A stretch of 31,348 nt of DNA from the IMG/VR virus record IMGVR_UViG_3300032046_006286, positions 1-31,348 of that record. The stretch is one strand, 5' to 3'. Positions within the stretch are counted from its first letter, which is position 1, and each line of letters opens with the position of its first letter. Both the position numbers and the translations under genes were made by a program. Below, piece by piece: positions 6,398 through 13,104 of the stretch. Below the pieces are notes generated by a model. The model searched no databases. It saw nothing but the letters and a program-made list of their open reading frames with translations, and had not been told where the DNA came from. Origin of the DNA: a virus.

Positions 6398-7480
6398 ATG
6401 AATTGCCTGCGCTGCCATAAGCTGCGCGTCGGCGGGCAGCTCCACGACGAGCTCTACTGCACCGCAAACCGCCCACCAGTCCGCATGTTCATGGAGGACC
6501 TCGGCCGCGGCGATTGCGGGCACGCGCCCGAATCCAAACACCAACTCTGGACCAAGGCCGAGGATGTCTGGCTGCGGCTGAATTACCAGCGGCGCGGCGG
6601 CGTCGAATGCGCCGAGTTCCTCCAACGGTCGCTCCGCATGACCTGCCGCCGCGCGCGGGAATTGGGCTTGGGCAGATGGCGGCGCCGCCTATGGACTGGC
6701 GCCGAGACCGAATATCTGCGCGAGCATTGGCGCGGCGGTGGGGAGGCGCGGAAGCGCGATCTGGCAGCTGATCTGAATCGCACCCCCGGAGCCATCGGCG
6801 CGCAGGCGAGCAAGCTAGGAATCACGCGGCGCAAAAACAGGCGCTGGTCGCTGGCCGAGTTGCGCTATCTGCGCAATCATATCTGGCGCGAATCCCTGAC
6901 TCTCATCGCCCGCGCCCTGGGGCGCACCCGGAGCGCCGTGCAGTTGGTGAAAAGGCGGAGAGGAATACCCGTCCGGCGCTTCTGGACGATGCGGCGCGTG
7001 ATGGAGCTTTTCCGCACTCGGAATGACCATCTTTTCGCCGCCGCGATCGCATCGAAGCGGTTGCCGGCAGTCGCTCGCCGCGACGAGATCGGGCGCATCA
7101 CGTGGCAGGTGCGGCCCAAGCATGTCATGGCGCTCGCGCTCCAATGCGCCCATGAATCGGCGGGTAATGGAAAGCGCGGGAGTTTGTGCTGGTTAACGAT
7201 AGACCCCGCGCGGCTGGATGCGCTGCGGAACGAATGCGATGGCGCGGCCGGCGCCGAGGAGCTATTGGAACGCTTGCGGCATGTGGTTTGCATCCGCGTC
7301 CCAGGTGCGGTGATCAAGGAATCGTATTACATCGCCGAAAAGCTCCGGCTCGCCGGACACCAGGGATCCGTGCCGAGCGGGAAGGATTATCTCCTGACCG
7401 ACGCCCCGCCCGATGCCATCGAGCGTCTGTTCATACCGAAACTTCGCGCGCGGATGCAGATCGCGCGGCACAATGGCTAG
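6398..7480 (+). CDS. Triple SANT/Myb-like DNA-binding regulator
   Basis: This 360-aa protein contains three tandem domains beginning LWTKAEDVWL (W51), LWTGAETEYL (W99) and RWSLAELRYL (W150). Each runs to a recognition-helix-like end (RRARELGL, GAQASKLGI, QLVKRRRGI). The spacing of about 50 residues and the conserved Trp/Glu pattern match SANT/Myb-like or GcrA-like repeats. A possible zinc-binding N-terminus has C3, C6, C21 and C40. The C-terminal half (residues about 195-360) is basic and unassigned. It is probably a transcriptional or middle/late gene regulator sitting just before the morphogenesis genes, where Mu keeps its Mor/C activators. That functional parallel is inference. Confidence 0.72.
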   Translation: MNCLRCHKLRVGGQLHDELYCTANRPPVRMFMEDLGRGDCGHAPESKHQLWTKAEDVWLRLNYQRRGGVECAEFLQRSLRMTCRRARELGLGRWRRRLWTGAETEYLREHWRGGGEARKRDLAADLNRTPGAIGAQASKLGITRRKNRRWSLAELRYLRNHIWRESLTLIARALGRTRSAVQLVKRRRGIPVRRFWTMRRVMELFRTRNDHLFAAAIASKRLPAVARRDEIGRITWQVRPKHVMALALQCAHESAGNGKRGSLCWLTIDPARLDALRNECDGAAGAEELLERLRHVVCIRVPGAVIKESYYIAEKLRLAGHQGSVPSGKDYLLTDAPPDAIERLFIPKLRARMQIARHNG

Positions 7481-7528
7481 CCGGCTTTGCCGCCGCCATC
7501 ACGGCCCCGGAAGGGGTGTTAGCGACCC

Positions 7529-7561
7529 ATGACGCGCATCATCTTGGGCGAGGCGCGAGAG
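7529..7561 (+). repeat. 33-bp perfect direct repeat, copy 1
   Basis: The repeat begins ATGACGCGCATCATCTTGGG and is identical to 7923-7955. The copies are 394 bp apart and flank one ORF (7573-7926). Confidence 0.95.
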
Positions 7562-7576
7562 GCGCTCAAGACATGA
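7529..7576 (+). pseudogene. 15-codon duplicate of the start of the gene at 7923
   Basis: The first 33 bases are identical to 7923-7955 (MTRIILGEARE), then the reading diverges and stops after 15 codons. It appears to be the orphan copy of a duplicated gene start. Its ATG and stop are both involved in ATGA overlaps with neighbouring readings. Confidence 0.55.
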
Positions 7577-7926
7577 GGTTCCGGCGCGGCATATGCTACG
7601 CGCCCGCGGCGCAAAGTGCGCGGCGCCTGGGACATGCTGCGCGCCGCCTAGAGCGCGAGCGCCAGCGCGCAGGGTTATTCGCCGGCGATGTGCACGAAAC
7701 GCCCCATGGGCGGCTGGCCCGACTGGATGCCGCCCATTGCTCCTGCGTGCGGCGCCTACGCGAGGGCGACGCGGCTGCCTGGATGCGCGCGCGGTGTCTA
7801 CTCGCGGCCATGCCGCAAGCGCAAGCCTCTGCTCTGCGGCGCGAGTGGAACGGCTCGCGCTGGCTCCCAGGTGGGCCGGAGTATCTGCTCGATCTCATTC
7901 GTAGTCGGCAGACGGTGAGAGCATGA
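7573..7926 (+). CDS. Hypothetical 117-aa protein between direct repeats
   Basis: The ATG at 7573 overlaps the short upstream reading as ATGA, and the TGA overlaps the ATG at 7923. The protein is Arg/Ala-rich, with four cysteines (ICYAP, HCSCVRR, ARCLL) and a better-defined C-terminus (ALRREWNGSRWLPGGPEYLL then DLIRSR). It fills a stretch with no other plausible gene and could be an inserted cargo gene. The high Arg content means the frame could still be spurious. Confidence 0.5.
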   Translation: MRFRRGICYAPAAQSARRLGHAARRLERERQRAGLFAGDVHETPHGRLARLDAAHCSCVRRLREGDAAAWMRARCLLAAMPQAQASALRREWNGSRWLPGGPEYLLDLIRSRQTVRA

Positions 7927-7955
7927 CGCGCATCATCTTGGGCGAGGCGCGAGAG
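7923..7955 (+). repeat. 33-bp perfect direct repeat, copy 2
   Basis: It is identical to 7529-7561 and provides the start of the 36-aa ORF. Confidence 0.95.
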
Positions 7956-8033
7956 CCCCCGATCGAGATCAAGGCCGAATACGTGGACATGATTCGCAAG
8001 CGTGTGGGAAAGGCGGGGGAAAATGTGGTATAA
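7923..8033 (+). CDS. Small 36-aa protein
   Basis: It reads MTRIILGEAREPPIEIKAEY and continues to RVGKAGENVV. Its start is the second copy of the 33-bp repeat, and it overlaps the preceding stop as ATGA. The final codons GTG-GTA-TAA coincide with the -10 element of the promoter at 8026-8034. No family is recognised. Confidence 0.45.
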   Translation: MTRIILGEAREPPIEIKAEYVDMIRKRVGKAGENVV

Positions 8034-8034
8034 T
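8026..8034 (+). promoter_or_regulatory. Extended -10 promoter TGGTATAAT
   Basis: A perfect TATAAT at 8029-8034 is preceded by TG at the extended -10 position. No TTGACA-like -35 lies at 16-17 bp spacing (the bases there are GGAAAG or similar), which is usual for extended -10 promoters. The context TGTGGTATAAT is identical to the promoter at 13649-13676. A start near 8041 would put the nested hairpin 8039-8133 at the very 5' end of the transcript. Confidence 0.6.
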
Positions 8035-8038
8035 GGCG

Positions 8039-8133
8039 GCGGAAAAACCAGATAAGGCGCGCGAGATGACCGCAGCGGGACGGCCCCCGGGCAACCGGGG
8101 CCGCTGATCCAACTGCGGTTTTGGCTTTTCCGC
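8039..8133 (+). ncRNA. Nested hairpin leader or small RNA upstream of small terminase
   Basis: Outer arms GCGGAAAA (8039-8046) and TTTTCCGC (8126-8133) pair. CCA/TGG continue after one mismatch, then ACCGCAG (8069-8075) pairs with CTGCGGT (8113-8119). An inner GC-rich stem with AGCGG/CCGCT and CCCC/GGGG ends in a GCAA (GNRA-type) tetraloop. The downstream arm contains GGTTTTGGCTTTT, so the element can act as an intrinsic terminator or attenuator. A 24-codon reading from 8033 crosses it, but the structure suggests RNA function. It lies between a promoter and the terminase genes. Confidence 0.55.
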
Positions 8134-8139
8134 ACCCAA

Positions 8140-8164
8140 CACGGGCAGGAGTGCCCGTGCTCCA
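8140..8164 (-). repeat. GGAG-type hairpin repeat in small terminase leader
   Basis: CACGGGC and GCCCGTG arms followed by GCTCCA. Compared with the copy at 5758, both arms have changed together (A-T to G-C), so pairing is kept. Confidence 0.87.
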
Positions 8165-8201
8165 TAGACAGCAAAGATCGCAGCACCAGAGGCAACAAAA
8201 G

Positions 8202-8987
8202 ATGCCGAACCTCGTCACGACCACGATTAGCCTTCCCCCGATCCGCCTCAGCTCGCGCTGCGCGATCTGCGGGATTTGGGAGACCAAGCCCGCCCTCTTC
8301 GACGAGATAAACGAGAAACTCCTCGGCGGGGTTGGACAAACGAAAATCGTCGCCTGGTTGCGCGCGAAGCACAAGTTCCGCACCAATCAGAACTCGCTGA
8401 GCCGCCACCTCAACCGCCACCTCATGCCCTACTTCGAGGACGCGCTGCTGATCGAGCGCACCGCGCTGGCAATCGCGCAGGCGACGGGGAGCCAAAGCAC
8501 GATGTCCCTCGCGGGAGTGATCCTGCGCATCCTGGCATCGAAGATCCACGACGCCCTGGGCGGCCTCGATCTCAAACGGATCAAAAACCTCGATCCGCTG
8601 GACCTGATGAAGGCCGCGACCGCTCTCGCCTCGACCATCGCCTATGCCGACCGCGCCGCCTCCGATTCCGCGCTCAAGGCCGAGGAGTTGGAGCTGCGCA
8701 AGCTGCGCCTAGCGAAGAGCAAAGAGGAGCTGGCGGCGCTGGCCGTGGACTGGCTGCGCAAGCAGCTCGCCGGGCGGCCCGATCTCGTCGAGCACCTGCG
8801 CGCGCAACTGGCGCTGCCGGAACCCGAAATGGAGCACAGGCTTAAGCCTGTGCCTCCAGGGGAGGCTGAACGCAGGCTGAAGCCTGCGGCTCCAGGGAGA
8901 GAGGCGGGCGGGCTCAAGCCCGCCGCTCCAGGGAACGCGGGACACAGGGTTAAGCCTGTGGCTCCACGGGACACGGATGAATCCTGA
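8202..8987 (+). CDS. Putative terminase small subunit (Mu gp27-like position)
   Basis: This 261-aa protein uses the ATG at 8202, with AGAGG at 8188-8192. The in-frame ATG at 8121 is rejected because it lies inside the hairpin element and reads through a repeat. C20/C23 (SRCAICG) precede an HTH-like region (QTKIVAWLRAKHKF, SLSRHLNRHLMPY) that could bind packaging sites. A long helical region with a charged coil follows (residues about 140-200). The last 50 residues are four in-frame copies of a hairpin repeat giving a repeated LKP(V/A)(P/A)PG peptide. It overlaps the large terminase start by 11 bases. The call rests on position and architecture rather than a sure family match. Confidence 0.65.
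   Translation: MPNLVTTTISLPPIRLSSRCAICGIWETKPALFDEINEKLLGGVGQTKIVAWLRAKHKFRTNQNSLSRHLNRHLMPYFEDALLIERTALAIAQATGSQSTMSLAGVILRILASKIHDALGGLDLKRIKNLDPLDLMKAATALASTIAYADRAASDSALKAEELELRKLRLAKSKEELAALAVDWLRKQLAGRPDLVEHLRAQLALPEPEMEHRLKPVPPGEAERRLKPAAPGREAGGLKPAAPGNAGHRVKPVAPRDTDES
8830..8970 (+). repeat. Four GGAG palindromes at exact 36-bp spacing, in frame
   Basis: The palindrome centres CTTAAG, CTGAAG, CTCAAG and GTTAAG lie at 8841, 8877, 8913 and 8949, exactly 36 bp (12 codons) apart. The stems differ (ACAGGC, GCAGGC, GCGGGC and ACAGGG versions) with mostly compensating changes. The array encodes the whole C-terminal tail of the small terminase. Confidence 0.93.
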
Positions 8988-10683
8988 CATCGGTAAGCTG
9001 CTCGATGATCTCACTGCGCCCGGGATCGAGGCGCCGCTCGATTTTTTCGCGGCCCACATCCACCCGCGCCGCAAGCCGTGGTCGCTGGATCGCCACGAAT
9101 ACCTGCGGCAGATCGTCGAGGACCCCGCGCAGCACATCGTCATCGAGAAAGCCGCGCAGCTCGGCGCGAGCACGGTCATGCTCGGGCGCATGATCCTCGC
9201 CTGCCTTCACGCGCGCAAAGTCGGGTATTTCTTGGAGTCCCGGCCCTACATGACGACCTTCGTGCAGGATCGCTTCGACCCCTTGATCGCCGCCGATCGC
9301 GCGCTCGGCCGCGCGGTGGTCGAGGGCCAGCATGAGACGGAGGACATCGCCGGTCGCCGCAAGCGGGCCGATAACGTCCGCCTCAAACACATCGGCCCCG
9401 GCAGCGCGTACTTCTGCGTGACCCAGAAACGCTCGGACATCAAGTCGGTGGACCTCGACCTGGTGATCCTCGACGAGGTCGCCGAGCTCGATCCCGAGCT
9501 CGTGGATTGGGTGGATGATCGCCTGCTGCACAGCGATTACAAGCGGCGCTACGAGTTGTCGCAACCCGATGTGCCCAACTGGGGGATTGACGAGCGCTTC
9601 AGGGAATCCGATCAGAAGTATTGGGCGCTACGCTGCCCGCGCTGCCGGGTGCGCACTATCGTCGAGCTTGAGTTCCCCGCGTGCCTGGCATGGATGGAGG
9701 GCGCGCGACGCATCCCCGCCGGCGACTTCGTGCTCGATGACGGTTGCCGCGGCCTGAGCCCCGATCATTTCCGCATCGTCTGCCCGCGCTGCTTCGCGCG
9801 CCTCGATCCGTCAGCCGGCGAATGGGTCGCCCAAAATCCCGGCGCGCGGATCTCCGGGTATCATCTATCGCAGCTCTATGGCCCCGCAATTGACGCCCCC
9901 GCCATCGCCCGCAAGTGGATCGGCGCCCAGAAGCGCCCGTCGAAGATGGCCAATTTCTACATCTCCTATCTCGGCCTGCCCTATGCCGGCGACCGCCAGC
10001 CGCTGACCGAGGAATTGCTGACCAGCAAGTGCGGCGACTGGCGCATCTCGCCCACCGGCCAGGGCGAGAATCTGCCGACCGGCGTGGCGTTCGCGGGGAT
10101 TGACGTGGGCGACATCTGCCACCTGGTCGTCGCGCGGCGCGGCGATGATGGGAAGTTCCGCGTGTTGTGGGCCGAGAAGACCGGCTCGTGGGCCCTGCTG
10201 GAGAAGCGCCTGCGGGATTATGACGTGCGCATGGCGGTCGTAGATGCCATGCCCTATAAGACTAGCGCCAAGGCATTAGTACGCAGTTTCAAGCGCGCGG
10301 CGATCTCCTATATGACCGGGCAGCAGACGCGTTATGCCATCGAGGACGGCGAGACGGATCCGGTGCACGTCATCAACTGCGACCGCACCGAGGCGAGCGA
10401 CGCCCTGGTGGATGCAATCACCGCCGGCGACCTGCTGCTGCCGCGCGCGAGTGAGCCGGTAGTCCCTGAGATCAAGGCGCATCTGAAAAACCTCATCAAG
10501 GACAAGCGCGCGGACGGCACATTCGCGTACAAGCGCGGCCTCGACGACCATTATGCGCAGGCGCTGATTCGGATGTTGCTGGCGGCCGGCGGCAGCCGCG
10601 CGCTGGGCATCGGTGTCTGCCACCATCTGGGCGGCGCGGATAAATGGATCATCGGCAAAAGCTCGGCCCCGAGGAGATGGTAA
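8977..10683 (+). CDS. Terminase large subunit (GpA/Mu gp28-like)
   Basis: This 568-aa protein is the packaging motor and nuclease that cuts and pumps DNA into the procapsid. The ATPase domain has a deviant Walker A E57-KAAQLGAST-66, like the GpA family, and a Walker B VILDE with D166/E167. A zinc ribbon follows with CPRC at 220-223 and CPRC at 269-272. The nuclease domain starts at GIDVGD (D376), with further acidic candidates in VVDAM and near the C-terminal GLDDHYAQALI. It overlaps the small terminase by 11 bases, and its TAA overlaps the portal ATG (TAATG). The length fits the family. Confidence 0.9.
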   Translation: MNPDIGKLLDDLTAPGIEAPLDFFAAHIHPRRKPWSLDRHEYLRQIVEDPAQHIVIEKAAQLGASTVMLGRMILACLHARKVGYFLESRPYMTTFVQDRFDPLIAADRALGRAVVEGQHETEDIAGRRKRADNVRLKHIGPGSAYFCVTQKRSDIKSVDLDLVILDEVAELDPELVDWVDDRLLHSDYKRRYELSQPDVPNWGIDERFRESDQKYWALRCPRCRVRTIVELEFPACLAWMEGARRIPAGDFVLDDGCRGLSPDHFRIVCPRCFARLDPSAGEWVAQNPGARISGYHLSQLYGPAIDAPAIARKWIGAQKRPSKMANFYISYLGLPYAGDRQPLTEELLTSKCGDWRISPTGQGENLPTGVAFAGIDVGDICHLVVARRGDDGKFRVLWAEKTGSWALLEKRLRDYDVRMAVVDAMPYKTSAKALVRSFKRAAISYMTGQQTRYAIEDGETDPVHVINCDRTEASDALVDAITAGDLLLPRASEPVVPEIKAHLKNLIKDKRADGTFAYKRGLDDHYAQALIRMLLAAGGSRALGIGVCHHLGGADKWIIGKSSAPRRW

Positions 10684-12605
10684 TGCGCATCGGCCCGCTG
10701 GATTTCAGCATCCATAGATTCGCGGAAAAGAAACCTCGGCCGCCCCTGGGCGAGACCGGCACCTCCGGCCTGAATATTTGGCGTGGGCTCGTCGCCGAGG
10801 AATATAATCCCGACCTGCGCGGCCCCGCGGCCTACGAGACCTATGACAAAATGCTGCGCGGGGACGGCCAGGTGCAGGCGGTCGAGCTGGCGATCTGGTT
10901 GCCGATCGGCGCCGCGGCGTGGAGCGTCGAGCCGGGCGACGACAGCGCCGCCTCGCGCGAAGCGGCCGATCTGATTTTGAGCAATCTGTTCGGCGGCATG
11001 ACCATTTCCTTCGCCGAGGTCCTGCGCCACGCGCTGCTCGGCGCGCTGACCGGGGTCGCCCTGCTTGAGCATGTTTGGGAGATCCGCGACGGCCTCGCCG
11101 CCTGGCGCAAGCTCGCGCCGCGCGCACCGAAAAGCATCCGCCAATGGGACATGGACATCGGCGGCGGCGTACAGGGAGTGGTGCAATGGGCGCGCGATGA
11201 GGGCGGCGGGTTTCGGGATGTGCGGATCCCAATCGAGAAGCTGATTCGGTTAACCTGGCGCGGCGATTATGGCAACCCCGAGGGGCGCGCGTTGCTGCGG
11301 CCCGCATACAAGCATTGGTTCACCAAGGACTGGCTCTACAAGTTCGCCAACATCGCGGTCGAGCGCGGAGCCGTCGGCGTGCCCGTCGGCCATCTGCCCG
11401 AGGGCTACAGCAAAACCGACCAGGATGATTTCCTGGATCTGCTCAAGGATTGGAAAGCTTCTGAATCCTCGGCTTTCGCGCTTCCCCCCGGCTATACCAT
11501 CGAGTTGTTGCAGATGCAGGTCCGCAGCCAGGGGTTCATGGCGCTGATCGAGCACCACGACGTTATGATCGCGCGCTCGGTGCTCGCGCAGTTTATCAAC
11601 CTGGGGACTACCGCCAGCGGATCGCGGGCGCTCTCGGAGGGGCAGACTGGGTTTTTCATTCTCGCCCTCAATACCGTCGCCGATTGGTTTGCGGAGCACA
11701 TCAACCGCTACGGCATCCCGCGCTGGTGCGCCTATAACTATCCGGGCCTCAAGGCGCTGCCGACGCTCGGCCATTCGAGCATCGGGACGGTGCTTGATCC
11801 GGGCGGCATCGCCAACGGTTTGGCGCAGCTCTGCGCGGGGCGGCTGCTGACCCCGGATGATGATCTCGAAAACGTGGTGCGCGGCTGGTTCGGGTTGCCC
11901 CCCCTGCCCGAGGAGCATACCCGAGCAACCGAGCAGCCAATAGAACGGCCGGTCGTCGCACATGGAGCACAGCCGCTCTCGGCTGTGGTCCGCGGCTCCA
12001 CCCGCCGGTACGATCCCGAACCGCACTTGGCCGCCGGGCGGCAGATGGCCGCAGACGAGCAGCGCTTCGAGGCGGCAATGGCGGAGGTTGTGACCGACCA
12101 GGAGCAACGGCTGCTCGCCAAGCTGGAGCCAATTATCGCCGATTTCAAGGCGGCGCCGGATGAGGAGAAAGGACGGCAGATTTCGCGGATGCAGGCGGTG
12201 AATGTCCCGCTCGTCGCCAAATATGAAAATCTCCTGCGCGGTTGGCTATGGAGCCTATTCAGCGTCGCCCGCGAGCGCGCGGCCGCCGAGTTCGGCGCCA
12301 AGCCAGGGGCGGTCACGAGCGCGATGCGCCAATGGATCGCCGCCAAAGCCCAGGTGTTGGCGCAGGACCACAGCGAGAAGCTGCGGGCCCAGGTTCTCCA
12401 TGAATTGCTCGATGTCATCCGCCAGGACCTTCCCACCGGCGACATCCTCAAGGTCCTGGGGCAGGCGGCGCGCGGGCGGGCGCGAGTGGATTTGACGGAC
12501 GGTTTGCGCGAGGCCGGCGAGCAACTCATCGAGGTCATCAACAACGCCCTGATCGGCATTCAGACGCGCCCTGGAGCACAGGCGCTCCCGCCTGTGGATG
12601 TATGA
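10683..12605 (+). CDS. Portal protein (DUF935 / Mu gp29-like) with C-terminal extension
   Basis: This 640-aa protein forms the dodecameric DNA channel of the head. The ATG at 10683 is chosen because GAGGAG (10671-10676) sits 6 bases upstream and TAATG couples it to the terminase. Upstream in-frame starts lie inside the terminase gene. DUF935-type features include GDGQVQAVELAIWLPIGAAAW, RPAYKHWFTKDWLYKFAN and QFINLGTTASGSRALSEGQ. After residue about 425 comes a repeat-encoded segment (AHGAQPLSAVV). An all-helical region of some 200 residues follows (e.g. AMRQWIAAKAQVLAQDHSEK), resembling the N-terminal part of Mu-F/SPP1-gp7 proteins. A second repeat supplies the last residues (GAQALPPVDV) and stop. 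Confidence 0.88.
   Translation: MRIGPLDFSIHRFAEKKPRPPLGETGTSGLNIWRGLVAEEYNPDLRGPAAYETYDKMLRGDGQVQAVELAIWLPIGAAAWSVEPGDDSAASREAADLILSNLFGGMTISFAEVLRHALLGALTGVALLEHVWEIRDGLAAWRKLAPRAPKSIRQWDMDIGGGVQGVVQWARDEGGGFRDVRIPIEKLIRLTWRGDYGNPEGRALLRPAYKHWFTKDWLYKFANIAVERGAVGVPVGHLPEGYSKTDQDDFLDLLKDWKASESSAFALPPGYTIELLQMQVRSQGFMALIEHHDVMIARSVLAQFINLGTTASGSRALSEGQTGFFILALNTVADWFAEHINRYGIPRWCAYNYPGLKALPTLGHSSIGTVLDPGGIANGLAQLCAGRLLTPDDDLENVVRGWFGLPPLPEEHTRATEQPIERPVVAHGAQPLSAVVRGSTRRYDPEPHLAAGRQMAADEQRFEAAMAEVVTDQEQRLLAKLEPIIADFKAAPDEEKGRQISRMQAVNVPLVAKYENLLRGWLWSLFSVARERAAAEFGAKPGAVTSAMRQWIAAKAQVLAQDHSEKLRAQVLHELLDVIRQDLPTGDILKVLGQAARGRARVDLTDGLREAGEQLIEVINNALIGIQTRPGAQALPPVDV
11963..12000 (+). repeat. 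GGAG-type hairpin repeat inside portal gene
   Basis: TGGAG, then CACAGCC and GGCTGTG arms around GCTCTC, closed by GCGGCTCCA. It is translated in frame at the boundary between the portal core and its helical C-terminal extension. The stem is the CAGCC version, also found at 18481. Confidence 0.85.
12572..12599 (+). repeat. GGAG-type hairpin repeat forming the portal C-terminus
   Basis: TGGAG with CACAGGC and GCCTGTG arms, read in frame as PGAQALPPVD just before the stop codon. The 109 bases between this gene and the next start hold no other recognisable element. Confidence 0.87.
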
Positions 12606-12714
12606 TGCTTTTTTTGCGCCAGGATGCCCCAGAATCGCTTGAGGGGTACGGAAGTACCAGTCGCGGCCTGAACGCCAGAATTGACCGCTATTGACCGGGG
12701 TCAGGAGCGAAACC

Positions 12715-13104
12715 GTGACGGCGTTGGAAGCCCTGAAACGCGAATCGCGCATGAGTTACCGGCAAATCGCCGATGAGTTGGGCTTGAGTAAGACCCATGT
12801 GCTGGGCCTCATTCGCGGGATTTATCCCTATCCGCAGGATGGCAATGTGCGGCGCATCCGCCGCCTGCTGATCGAGCGCGCGCGCCTCGAACGGTCATCC
12901 GATCCCGACTTCCTCGCCCAGATCCGCCAAGTCGCCGTGCCGTTCCTCCTGGAGCGCATCGTCCTGGAGCACAGGCACTCCTGTCTGTGTCTCCCGATGC
13001 CTGCCCATCCGCGTAAATCCGCGGCCAAGCTTCCCCTCCCACCCCTCCGGTCCCATCTGTGTGAATCTGTGCAATCTGTGGATGGCGTTCCCTCCCATGC
13101 CTGA
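12715..13104 (+). CDS. Small HTH protein, MuB-N-terminal-like, with repeat-derived tail
   Basis: About 129 aa from GTG at 12715, with AGGAG at 12703-12707 (7-base spacing). The upstream TTG at 12691 lacks such a site. Residues about 14-55 (SYRQIADELGLSKTHVLGLI, then RGIYPYPQDGNVRRIRRLL) match the pattern of an HTH followed by G-x-Y and a helix, as in the N-terminal domain of MuB. The final 45 residues are encoded by three kinds of dispersed repeat, so the functional protein may end near residue 83. Its place between portal and the Mu-F-like gene is unusual for a DNA-binding protein. Confidence 0.6.
   Translation: MTALEALKRESRMSYRQIADELGLSKTHVLGLIRGIYPYPQDGNVRRIRRLLIERARLERSSDPDFLAQIRQVAVPFLLERIVLEHRHSCLCLPMPAHPRKSAAKLPLPPLRSHLCESVQSVDGVPSHA
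12965..12989 (+). repeat. GGAG-type hairpin repeat inside HTH gene
   Basis: TGGAG with CACAGGC and a slightly degenerate GTCTGTG arm. It is translated as LEHRHSCLCLP. Confidence 0.82.
13009..13084 (+). repeat. AATCTGTG-type repeat with CCGCG palindrome
   Basis: CCGCGTAAATCCGCGG at 13009-13024 is followed by ATCTGTGTGAATCTGTGCAA and CTGTGGATGG (13054-13084). The second part recurs at 28669-28700, again just before an ATG. Here it lies across the HTH gene end and the start of the Mu-F-like gene. Confidence 0.8.

Noticed and set aside
7473-7532. 19-codon ORF overlapping the end of the SANT-repeat gene
   Set aside because: It has start-stop overlaps but no ribosome-binding site and an Arg/His-rich sequence without protein-like features.
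8121-8201. Upstream extension of the small terminase gene to ATG 8121
   Set aside because: It begins inside the hairpin element and reads through a repeat. ATG 8202 has its own AGAGG site.
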